A DNA stretch of 48,946 nucleotides, taken from NCBI GenBank assembly GCA_009697105.1, contig SIAQ01000025.1, positions 1-48,946 on the forward strand, written 5' to 3'. The stretch is from Gemmataceae bacterium. GTDB taxonomy: Bacteria > Planctomycetota > Planctomycetia > Gemmatales > Gemmataceae. Under the pieces are notes generated by a model. That model was not told where the DNA came from. It searched no databases and was given only the letters and a program-made list of their open reading frames with translations. Each line of letters begins with the position of its first letter. Position 1 is the first letter of the stretch. Positions 1 to 6,765 of the stretch are shown here, piece by piece. Position numbers and translations under genes: made by a program.

Positions 1-309
1 TTCCAGGCGCAATCCCAGCGCCTTGGCCACCGCTTCCACTGAGGAAATCTGCGCATCGCGGCCATACTCGATATCGCGCACGGTGTTGGCGTTCGGAATG
101 CCGGCGAGTTTGGCGAGTGCGTACCAGGTCAAGCCCTGAGCTTCCCGCGCTTGCCGAACTTTCGTCGGAAGGCCAGGCGGCGATGGCTCGCGCCCGGCGC
201 CTGGAGCGGGCGGGAATTCCTGCATCACCTTGTCACGAATGACGGCGTGCCGCTTGCGTTCGTCAGCCGTTGCGGGCCGCTCGACGCGCTTGAATTTTTT
301 CTCAGCCAT
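1..309 (-). CDS. XRE-type helix-turn-helix antitoxin-like protein (3' end cut by window)
   Basis: The 103 visible residues start at ATG 309 (MAEKKFKRVERPATADER) and run off the left edge. A charged N-terminal arm of about 50 residues is followed by a helix-turn-helix of the XRE/Cro type: KVRQAREAQGLTWYALAKLA, then GIPNANTVRDIEYGR and SSVEAVAKALGL. It lies 20 bp downstream of the BrnT-like gene on the same strand, so the two are probably cotranscribed. Inference: a DNA-binding antitoxin that neutralises and autoregulates the upstream toxin. The HTH call is secure; the antitoxin role rests on the neighbour. The toxin-first order is the reverse of many toxin-antitoxin pairs. Confidence 0.75.
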   Translation of the reverse strand, partial: MAEKKFKRVERPATADERKRHAVIRDKVMQEFPPAPGAGREPSPPGLPTKVRQAREAQGLTWYALAKLAGIPNANTVRDIEYGRDAQISSVEAVAKALGLRLE

Positions 310-329
310 GTAACGATCCTTTGCAAATA

Positions 330-602
330 TCACGGTTCCGGGACTTCGTAGGCGGTGACGGGATAAACGGTATCCTCGTCGATGCGTTCATAAACGATGA
401 TGATAAAACGGCCATCGGGAGTCGCCCCGAACACGCACGGCAATCCGGACGAACGGCTAACGACTTCTTTCGGAGAACCTGCCAGCACATGTTCGACATC
501 GTCAACAGTCACGCCGTGCTCTTCGATGTGCTCGACATTGCCGCCGGGTTCTTCGTTCCAGATGATTTGCGGCCCCACGGCTTCTCCTTTCAAACACTCC
601 AT
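330..602 (-). CDS. BrnT-like / DUF4258-like small toxin
   Basis: A 90-residue protein starting at ATG 602. It carries GGNVEHIEEHGVTVDDVEHVL, then VFGATPDGRFIIIVYE, then a C-terminal VYPVTAYEV. This layout, with an acidic/aromatic N-terminus, an EHGV segment, a central GR-F-IIIVYE strand and a terminal TAYE, resembles the BrnT-like RelE-fold family, whose studied members are ribonucleases. The next gene encodes an HTH protein 20 bp away. Upstream, at 629-642, is a short interrupted palindrome (CGCA-N6-TGCG) over an AT-rich patch that could be an operator. The toxin function is inferred from family resemblance and pairing. Confidence 0.62.
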   Translation of the reverse strand: MECLKGEAVGPQIIWNEEPGGNVEHIEEHGVTVDDVEHVLAGSPKEVVSRSSGLPCVFGATPDGRFIIIVYERIDEDTVYPVTAYEVPEP

Positions 603-848
603 TGCACTCTACCAGATTATTCTGATAACGCAATATAATGCGATAGAGGGAAAAGGCGGTCTCTGCAAAGTCGGTTGTGAAAAATACGCGAAAGAGCGTT
701 CGGCGTCTGCATGCACTTTCCTATACCCTTCCCTCGGCTTCTTGGCCACCCCCCTTAAAAGTGCGAAAAAAGGCCGAAAAAATGCGATTCCGGTTGGCCA
801 TCGGCTGTTGGCCAACCCCCGTTGGCCAACCGTCGCTCGCGCTTTCGG
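603..848. other. Gap between sulfatase 3' end and toxin promoter, with a GTTGGCCAAC double palindrome
   Basis: No gene is visible. At 807-830 the self-complementary decamer GTTGGCCAAC occurs twice, separated by CCCC, and a third partial copy (GGTTGGCCA) lies just upstream at about 792. On the minus strand this is followed by an A/T-rich tract, so it may act as a terminator for the sulfatase or as a protein-binding site. Promoter elements for the toxin pair should lie around 603-680. Confidence 0.4.
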
Positions 849-2243
849 CTATTTCTTCTTCGGCGCCGTTGGGTCCTCGGTTGGGCTGCCGTGCCAGAGG
901 GGGGCGATGTTTTGCGTGTCCCAGCGTTGCCAGGCTTGGGTCAGGTCGGCGACGACTTTCGGGTTTGCGTCGGCGACGTTGCGCTTTTGGCTGATGTCGT
1001 TGGCCAGGTCGTAGAGCTCCCAGCCGCTGTTGGTCTTCTTTTCGAAATCGCGGTAATCGACGAGCGACCAGTTGCCTTTGCGCACGGCTTTCTGCGGGCC
1101 GAAACGCCAGAAAATGGCGTCGTGCGGCGGCTCGTTCCTTTCGCCGAGCAGGTGCGGCATGAGATCGACGCCATCGATATTCGCGGGCGTCTTGACACCG
1201 GCGAGAGCACAGGCGGTCGGCAGGATGTCGAGGGCGATGACGGGGTGGTCGTAGGTTTTACCCGCGGGCAGTCGGCCTGGCCAGGCGACGAAGAACGGTA
1301 CGCGGATGCCGCCTTCGAGCGTTTGGCCCTTGTTGCCTCGCAGTGGGAAATTGATGCCGGTGTTGTAGGCGAGAAACGGGAACAAGCCGGAACCACCGTT
1401 GTCGCTGATGAAGATTAGGAGCGTATCGCGATCGGCCCCGCTCTGTTGCAGGTGTGTCATGATTCGGCCAACGGCGTCGTCCAGGCCCAGGAGCAGCGCC
1501 AAGTAGCCACGCCGGGCGGTGTCTGTGACGCCGGAGGGCACGCGATCCTTGAGCCGCGGGTCGATCTCAAGCGGCGTATGCACGGCATTGTAGGCGAGAT
1601 AGAGGAACCACGGATTCTCTTTTTGACGATTCATGAAGCCGATCGCTTCATCGGTGAATACATCGGTCGCGAAGCCGTCGGGTTGCACAATCTCCCGGCC
1701 ACGATGGATGACGTTCTGGGCCATGGCGTTGCCGAACTTCGGCTTGGCGTCGTTGCGAAGGGCGTAGTTGTGGCCGCCGACGAGGAAGCCGAAGAAATCG
1801 TCGAACCCGCGTGCCTGGGGATGGTGGTCCTTGCTGAAGCCCTGATGCCATTTGCCGACGAGTCCGGTCGCATAGCCGGCGGAGCGCAGCAGATTGGCGA
1901 TGGTGCGTTGATCGAGCGGCAGGCCGAGCTTGCCTTCGAGACCGACGTGCGGATTGAATTCGTGTCCGAAGCGGGTCTGGTATCGGCCCGCGAGCAAGCC
2001 GGCACGCGATGGACTGCAATACGGGGCGGAGACGTAGCCGCTGGTGCAGCGAACGCCCGATTTGGCGAGCTTGTCGATATTGGGGGTCGGGACGGTCTTG
2101 CCGCCGTGAATACCGATGTCGCCATAGCCGAGATCGTCGGCGACGATGACGAGGATGTTGGGCTTGGTGCGTTTCGTGCCTTCGCTGGCGTGAACGGCGA
2201 CGGGAAGCAAAAGGAAGGCGAGAAGCGAGCAGAGAGTTTTCAT
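849..2243 (-). CDS. Exported sulfatase (formylglycine-dependent, arylsulfatase family)
   Basis: 464 residues from ATG 2243. An in-frame upstream ATG exists, but this start gives a clean signal peptide (MKTLCSLLAFLLLPVAVHAS). The mature protein opens with KPNILVIVADDLGYGD, whose paired Asp (about 36-37) bind the catalytic calcium. CSPSRAGLLAGR at about 76-87 is the C-x-P-S-R sulfatase signature whose Cys becomes formylglycine. GKWHQG, HTPLE and SDNGG are the other expected metal/sulfate-binding segments. Length is normal for the family. It hydrolyses sulfate esters, most likely on sulfated polysaccharides outside the cytoplasm; the substrate cannot be read from the sequence. Activity needs a formylglycine-generating enzyme encoded elsewhere. 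The following gene is on the same strand but separated by a large palindrome. Confidence 0.93.
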   Translation of the reverse strand: MKTLCSLLAFLLLPVAVHASEGTKRTKPNILVIVADDLGYGDIGIHGGKTVPTPNIDKLAKSGVRCTSGYVSAPYCSPSRAGLLAGRYQTRFGHEFNPHVGLEGKLGLPLDQRTIANLLRSAGYATGLVGKWHQGFSKDHHPQARGFDDFFGFLVGGHNYALRNDAKPKFGNAMAQNVIHRGREIVQPDGFATDVFTDEAIGFMNRQKENPWFLYLAYNAVHTPLEIDPRLKDRVPSGVTDTARRGYLALLLGLDDAVGRIMTHLQQSGADRDTLLIFISDNGGSGLFPFLAYNTGINFPLRGNKGQTLEGGIRVPFFVAWPGRLPAGKTYDHPVIALDILPTACALAGVKTPANIDGVDLMPHLLGERNEPPHDAIFWRFGPQKAVRKGNWSLVDYRDFEKKTNSGWELYDLANDISQKRNVADANPKVVADLTQAWQRWDTQNIAPLWHGSPTEDPTAPKKK

Positions 2244-2351
2244 GCGAGGGGTTCCTTGAGCAATCGAGGCTGGCATTCGGATTGGGATTATTATCGCTCT
2301 CGATCGATACTTTGAAAGAGGAGCCGTTCGCAATGGCGCAAGAACCAACAA

Positions 2352-2456
2352 TGACACACTCGACAAAAGTCGCTTTACGAGCCGGAAGCGTAAGCGACGG
2401 TTAGGAAAAAAAACCGTCGCTTACGCTTCCGGCTCGTACTTCTTTCGGACGCATCA
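2352..2456. repeat. Nested palindromic element, family F1 copy a
   Basis: Inner arms 2377-2402 and 2412-2437 form a perfect 26-bp stem (core GCCGGAAGCGTAAGCG) around a 9-nt A-rich loop. Outer arms 2352-2370 and 2438-2456 are weaker inverted copies (TGACACACTCGACAAAAGT; TGATGCGTCCGAAAGAAGT on the minus strand). The TGA that begins the right outer arm is the stop codon of the 2454-4604 gene. The same architecture recurs at 48339-48450. Confidence 0.9.
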
Positions 2457-4604
2457 CCAGCGAAGCGCCTGGAATAGGTTCGATGTATCGTCGGTCCACG
2501 CCTTCAGGCCAGGCCGGGGTCGCGCGGGTTCCCAGCCGACGAGTTTTCCCAGATGCCGTTCATCGCGCGCTAGCACAAGCCAATCGCTCGGCATGATACC
2601 TCGCCGCGTCTCCTCAGATGTCGGTTGATGTCGGCGGACCAGCGCAACGCAGGTCGGCAGAGCGTCGTCGGCGAGGGCGGCGAGCACCGGTTCGAGATCG
2701 ACGTAGCGATTCGAGAAGTGAAGCGCGATGACGCCGTTCGGCGTAAGCTTGCCGAGGTAGATCGCCAACGCCTCGCGCGTCAGTAGATGCAGCGGAATGG
2801 CATCGGAGCCGAACGCATCGATGACGAGCAGACCGAACTTTTGCGTCGATCGCTTCAACGACAGCCGGGCGTCGCCGATATCGATCTTGACGGTTCCCTT
2901 GGCGTCGTAGAGGAACGTGAAGAGGCGAGGGTTGAGGGCGATGTCGCGCACGGCGGGGTCGATCTCGAAGAAGGTCCACGCCTGGCCGGGCTTTGAGTAC
3001 GCCGCCAGCGAACCGGTGCCCAGTCCGACGACGCCGACGTGATCGAGCTGGGGATCATCGTTGAAGGCGTGGAAGACTTCGCCGATCGGCCCGCTGTTGG
3101 CGTAATAGGTCAACGGCAGATGCCGATAATCACGATCCTGATCCTGTTGGCCATGCACGGTGTTGCCATGCACGAGGCGAGTGAAGCCGTTGAGGCTAGT
3201 GACGCGATGGATGCCAAACCAGCTGCGTGTCTGATAGATCGTGGTGCCGTGAATGCCGTGATGAAACCAACTCGCCAGAAGGACGCTAGCGAGGCACAGC
3301 GCGAGACGGATGGGCCGCGCTTGCGAGATGTAGCAGTAGACGAACGGTCCGCCGAAGATGATCGCGATTTCGATCGGTCCACGCGGGAATGGCGGGCGAT
3401 CGAATTGCCGCACTAAGTAGACGAACGCCGCCGTGATCGCACCAACCGCTCCAGCTGCGAGAAAGTCAGCGCGATCGAGTTTCCAATCGCGCGTCAACCC
3501 GATGAGGCACGCCAGCACGATCATCAGGGGATATTCCGCCAGGCCGTTGAATAGCACCGGTGCGAGCAGCGCGTTGAACGCTCCGCCGAGCACGCCGCCG
3601 AACGCCAGGCACAAGTAAAACTCCGTAATTCTGTCGGCGCCGGGTTTCGTGCGTGCCAGTTCGCCGTGGCATACCATCGCCAGCCAAAAGAAGCCGACGA
3701 GCTGCACGCCCATCACGAGCGTCAACGGATCGTTCGCCTCGGACAGATAGACGAACAGCATTACGATCACGACCATCGGCTGCCAGCGGATCAGAACTGA
3801 GTGTGGCAGAAACGGCTTGCCTGCGAACACCAGAACAAACGTGCCAAGGTACAGCGCAATCGGTAGCAGCCAAAAGAGCGGCACAGCGGCGATGTCGGTC
3901 GTCAGGTGCGTCGTGACGCTGAGCATCAGACTAGACGGGACCATTGCCAGTGCGATCCAACGCAGGCGGGTCCAACGGTTCGGTGCGTTCGTCGTTGGCG
4001 TGGCGGATACGGCATCGGTCGCAGTGAACGCTCGCAAAGGCACGCAGAACGCCAGCAGCGCTGCCAGCACCAAAAACGCGAGCCGCCAGATTTCGCTCAT
4101 CGCGCTCAGGCTGAAGTTCGGTTCCAGCAAAAACGGAAACAGGCCAAGCGCCAGAAAGCTGCCGACGTTACTCGCGGCATACAGGACATACGGATCGCGT
4201 GGCGTCGCATGATGCTTCGCAAGGAACCAGCGCTGCACGAGCGGCGTGCCTGCCGAAAGCAGCACGAACGGCAAGCCGACGGCAAGCGTTAGCATGCCGA
4301 TCAACCAGACGGCGGGATGTAGGTCCGTCGGCACATCATCGGGGAAGCGGATCGGCAGTAGAAAATAGGCCGCGATCATCAGGCCGAGATGCAGGATCGC
4401 ATGCCGCCCGACGCCCAGCCAGCGAGGAAGGGCGTGTGCGATTGCGTAACCGACCAGCAGGCCAGCCTGGAAGAACACCATGCACGTGTTCCACACCGCC
4501 GGTGAACCACCGAGCAATGGCAACAGCATCTTGGCGCACATCGGCTGCACGAGAAACAGCAAGCACGAACTCAGAAATGTCGCGCAGAAATAAAGCCAAA
4601 CCAT
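2454..4604 (-). CDS. Polytopic membrane protein fused to a spermidine-synthase-like domain
   Basis: 716 residues. The first ~500 are mostly hydrophobic, with repeated predicted membrane helices, and include the segments LSAGTPLVQRWF and YVLYAASNVGS that I associate with 'fused MFS/spermidine synthase' proteins. The last ~195 residues form a Rossmann-type methyltransferase/aminopropyltransferase-like domain: GLGTGSLAAY (about 527-536), acidic loop FEID (about 546-549), GDARLS and DAFGSDAIPLHLLTREA (from about 596). The canonical spermidine synthase GGGDG is here GLGTGS, so polyamine synthesis should not be assumed. The stop codon lies in the outer arm of palindrome F1a. No partner gene suggests the substrate. 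Confidence 0.8.
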   Translation of the reverse strand: MVWLYFCATFLSSCLLFLVQPMCAKMLLPLLGGSPAVWNTCMVFFQAGLLVGYAIAHALPRWLGVGRHAILHLGLMIAAYFLLPIRFPDDVPTDLHPAVWLIGMLTLAVGLPFVLLSAGTPLVQRWFLAKHHATPRDPYVLYAASNVGSFLALGLFPFLLEPNFSLSAMSEIWRLAFLVLAALLAFCVPLRAFTATDAVSATPTTNAPNRWTRLRWIALAMVPSSLMLSVTTHLTTDIAAVPLFWLLPIALYLGTFVLVFAGKPFLPHSVLIRWQPMVVIVMLFVYLSEANDPLTLVMGVQLVGFFWLAMVCHGELARTKPGADRITEFYLCLAFGGVLGGAFNALLAPVLFNGLAEYPLMIVLACLIGLTRDWKLDRADFLAAGAVGAITAAFVYLVRQFDRPPFPRGPIEIAIIFGGPFVYCYISQARPIRLALCLASVLLASWFHHGIHGTTIYQTRSWFGIHRVTSLNGFTRLVHGNTVHGQQDQDRDYRHLPLTYYANSGPIGEVFHAFNDDPQLDHVGVVGLGTGSLAAYSKPGQAWTFFEIDPAVRDIALNPRLFTFLYDAKGTVKIDIGDARLSLKRSTQKFGLLVIDAFGSDAIPLHLLTREALAIYLGKLTPNGVIALHFSNRYVDLEPVLAALADDALPTCVALVRRHQPTSEETRRGIMPSDWLVLARDERHLGKLVGWEPARPRPGLKAWTDDTSNLFQALRW

Positions 4605-4963
4605 GGAGGAATATTATAGAGGATGTCCGTGGTCCGTAGTTCGTGGTCCGTAACAAAAAATGCGAATCACGAAAGAGCGAAAGTACGAAAGCTCGAAATC
4701 GAAGTACACACAAGACTTTGTTCGTGTTTTCGTTCTTTCGCTCTTTCGTGATTCGCATTTTGTTTTGGCTTGGCAAAGCCAGGGATGTATTTGGTCCTTT
4801 GGAGATCGTCCTTTGCGTTTTCCGTGTATAATAATAATGCTTGCCGCGAACCCGATTTGTGCGCGGCACGGTAACGGCGGTTCGTAGCCTTTCCGAGTTT
4901 CGTTCCGCAAGCTTGTTCCGCACCTTGTGTAATGTCGATCACCCACAGTGAACGGAGAAGGTC
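4605..4963. repeat. Gap of 359 bp with palindrome family F10 and F9-like half copy
   Basis: Arms 4657-4683 and 4735-4761 form a perfect 27-bp stem (core TGCGAATCACGAAAGAGCG) with a degenerate inner spacer of related purine-rich words. Just upstream, at 4622-4652, GTCCGTGGTCCGTAGTTCG resembles the left arm of the element at 16686-16806. The rest of the gap holds the candidate promoter for the small gene at 4964. No gene is seen. Confidence 0.85.
4827..4832 (+). promoter_or_regulatory. Candidate -10 box for the 4964 gene
   Basis: A perfect TATAAT sits in the AT-rich run TGTATAATAATAATG. No good -35 lies 16-18 bp upstream, and the leader to the start codon would be about 125 nt, so this is only a candidate. 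Confidence 0.3.
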
Positions 4964-5218
4964 GTGTCCAAGAAGACTGCGAAAAAGACTGTCGAAACCG
5001 TCGGCCTGGTGGGTCTGGGATTTGACAGCCAGGATGAGCACAAACGGATCACCAAGGGCGACGAGTTTCTTCTCGTCGGCGGGTCGGCGGAGACGCACGA
5101 ACGCATGCAGGATGTCGCCATCCATGTGACCGAAGCCCTGAAAACCAAGGGCAAACGCCTGCAAGACGCCGAGGTCAAGGAAGTCGTTGAATTGATACAG
5201 AAGGCGATGGATCGGTGA
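4964..5218 (+). CDS. Small conserved soluble protein of unknown function
   Basis: 84 residues, basic N-terminus (MSKKTAKKTVETVGLVGLGF), no signal peptide or membrane helix. It starts at GTG 4964, supported by a purine-rich ribosome site GGAGAAGG about 3-10 bases upstream. Visible features are DEHKRITKGDEFLLVGGSAETHERM and a C-terminal amphipathic helix (DAEVKEVVELIQKAM). I do not recognise a characterised family; the lysine-rich start followed by a compact alpha/beta domain would suit a small nucleic-acid- or protein-binding factor, but that is speculation. It is transcribed alone, between two palindrome-bearing gaps. Confidence 0.7.
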   Translation: MSKKTAKKTVETVGLVGLGFDSQDEHKRITKGDEFLLVGGSAETHERMQDVAIHVTEALKTKGKRLQDAEVKEVVELIQKAMDR

Positions 5219-5237
5219 TTTGCTGTCATTCCGCTAC

Positions 5238-5374
5238 ATTCTGGTTCCCAAACTCCGGTTTGGGAATCCTCGTTCTCGAAACTCCGTTTCGCAGAACCCG
5301 GCAATGTGGATTCTATGAGACGAAACAGAGTTTCCTGAATGCCCATTCCCAAACAGGAGTTTGGGAACGAGAAT
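5238..5374. repeat. Palindromic element family F13, with nested second stem
   Basis: Outer arms 5238-5267 and 5345-5374 pair imperfectly and each contains its own small palindrome (TTCCCAAACTCCGGTTTGGG). A second inner pair, 5278-5291 (GAAACTCCGTTTCG) with 5321-5334 (CGAAACAGAGTTTC), is nested inside. It lies between the 4964 gene and the sigma factor gene. Confidence 0.85.
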
Positions 5375-5440
5375 AGCGCGAAATCCGCGAAACTTATTGC
5401 ATCTTTGTAAGGTACATTTCTTTAGGCATGAGGCACGAAC

Positions 5441-5998
5441 GTGTGGGCTGAGGATGCCATTCTGGTCAAGCGCTGCCTGAAAGGGGACGAATTCGCCGTC
5501 CAGTCCCTCGTGGAACGCTTCCAGTCCGATGTGTTTGGCCTGTGCGTTCGGCTTTTGCACCATCGCCAGGATGCCGAGGATGTCACGCAGGAGGTTTTTC
5601 TGCGCATCTTCCGCAGCTTGCGGCGGTGGGATTCAGCCAGGCCGCTCAAGCCGTGGGTGATGGGTATCACTGTCAACCGTTGCCGAACCTGGATTTCGCA
5701 GCGTGTGAAGAAGCCGGAACTGGTCGATTATCTGCACGAAACCGTCGCGAATCGCCCCGAGGACGACAGCGTCGAATTGGTGTGTGAAATTCAGATGGCA
5801 TTAAAAGGGCTGCGCTGGGAATATCGGAGCGTATTCGTGATGTACCACGAGCGCAATCTGCCTTATGAGGATATTGCCGAGGCGCTGGAAAAGCCGGTCG
5901 GGACGATCAAGACCTGGCTGCATCGTGCGCGGTTGGAAGTGCTGGAGAAGCTGCGCGATCGCGGCATGATCTCAGAGGTTGAGCATGAATTGCCTTGA
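5441..5998 (+). CDS. ECF-type RNA polymerase sigma factor
   Basis: 185 residues from GTG 5441. The nearby upstream ATG at 5428 is out of frame. Region 2 is DEFAVQSLVERFQSDVFGL followed by RQDAEDVTQEVFLRIFRSL, the classic -10-recognition and core-binding segment. Region 4 is ALKGLRWEYRSVFVMYHERN, then YEDIAEALEKPVGTIKTWLH, the -35-binding HTH. Length is typical of an ECF factor with only regions 2 and 4. The stop codon overlaps the next gene by 14 bp; that gene encodes a zinc-finger anti-sigma protein, so the pair is a regulatory module. It probably directs transcription of its own operon and others in response to an envelope signal. Confidence 0.95.
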   Translation: MWAEDAILVKRCLKGDEFAVQSLVERFQSDVFGLCVRLLHHRQDAEDVTQEVFLRIFRSLRRWDSARPLKPWVMGITVNRCRTWISQRVKKPELVDYLHETVANRPEDDSVELVCEIQMALKGLRWEYRSVFVMYHERNLPYEDIAEALEKPVGTIKTWLHRARLEVLEKLRDRGMISEVEHELP

Positions 5999-6656
5999 GT
6001 GTCAAGAATTGTTGCAACAGAAACTCGATGGCGCCGCGACCGCGCCGTCCTCGGAGTTCGACGCGCATCTGGGCAGTTGCATGAAATGCCGAGAGTTGCA
6101 CGCCGGTGCGCAGCGATTGCTTGACGTGATTCAAAAACAAGTCCCGCCAAAGCTGCCCGTGGATTTTGCGAAGCGAACCGCAGCGATGGTTTTGGGCGAT
6201 CGCCGCGAACGGCGACGAAAAGTCCGGTCGCGTTTGTTTATCACGGCGGCGCTGGCGGCGTCCGTCATTGTCATGGTGCTGTTCGCCTACGCAATGCTGC
6301 CGCGCTCGCCCATGCCGAAAGGCAACGATGGCCTCGCCAAGCAAGACGCGATCAAAATCGAGGAAAAGAAAAAAGAAACGCCGCCGACAAAAAGTGTCGA
6401 GAAACAACCAGAAAGGCCCAGCGCCATCGCCGCCCTGCCCACGCGCTGGGTAGATGCGACACGCGATCACGCCAAAGTCGTATTGGCGGCGGCGAATTTC
6501 GATAGTGTCGCAAGTCTGCCAATCGATCCGACGGCAACCGAAGCCGCCCAGGAAATGTCCGACGGAGTCCGCACCGTCACGCTCAATACTCGCAAAGCCT
6601 TCGACTTCTTCGCCCGCGAATTTCCCATGCCCGACCTCGGCGAGCGTCGAGATTGA
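5985..6656 (+). CDS. Membrane-anchored zinc-finger anti-sigma factor
   Basis: 223 residues from ATG 5985, which overlaps the sigma gene. The N-terminus has the zf-HC2 pattern of anti-sigma factors: MNCLECQELLQQ, then HLGSCMKCRELH, giving the H-x3-C-x2-C zinc site. A single membrane helix follows (LFITAALAASVIVMVLFAYA, about residues 83-102), then a charged, periplasmic-type tail (IEEKKKETPPTKSVEKQ) without a recognised sensor domain. Role: holds the sigma factor at the membrane until a signal releases it. Overlapping translation suggests fixed stoichiometry. Confidence 0.9.
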   Translation: MNCLECQELLQQKLDGAATAPSSEFDAHLGSCMKCRELHAGAQRLLDVIQKQVPPKLPVDFAKRTAAMVLGDRRERRRKVRSRLFITAALAASVIVMVLFAYAMLPRSPMPKGNDGLAKQDAIKIEEKKKETPPTKSVEKQPERPSAIAALPTRWVDATRDHAKVVLAAANFDSVASLPIDPTATEAAQEMSDGVRTVTLNTRKAFDFFAREFPMPDLGERRD

Positions 6657-6672
6657 CACTGGGTTAGCCTGC

Positions 6673-6730
6673 GTCCGAGCCTGAGCGCCAGGAGGGATCC
6701 CCGGCCCTTCGCTGGCGCTCAGGCTCGGAC
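6673..6730. repeat. Palindrome family F2 copy a
   Basis: Perfect 18-bp arms at 6673-6690 and 6713-6730 (GTCCGAGCCTGAGCGCCA and its complement). No T-tract follows. It lies between the anti-sigma gene and the secreted-protein gene. Family F2 recurs at 22854 and 37054. Confidence 0.9.
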
Positions 6731-6765
6731 GGGCTGAGTCATCCTTGGCACAACCAGAGTACGCC

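Noticed and set aside
1446-2315. Antisense open frame over the sulfatase
   Set aside because: The sulfatase signature on the minus strand is conclusive; the antisense product has no signal or domain.
2377-2437. Intergenic palindromes as rho-independent terminators
   Set aside because: Most lack a following T-run, occur inside operons and recur as families. Only 29238-29270 meets the terminator pattern.
2454-4604. Calling this gene spermidine synthase
   Set aside because: The domain is related, but the GGGDG motif is altered and the large membrane part is unlike housekeeping SpeE.
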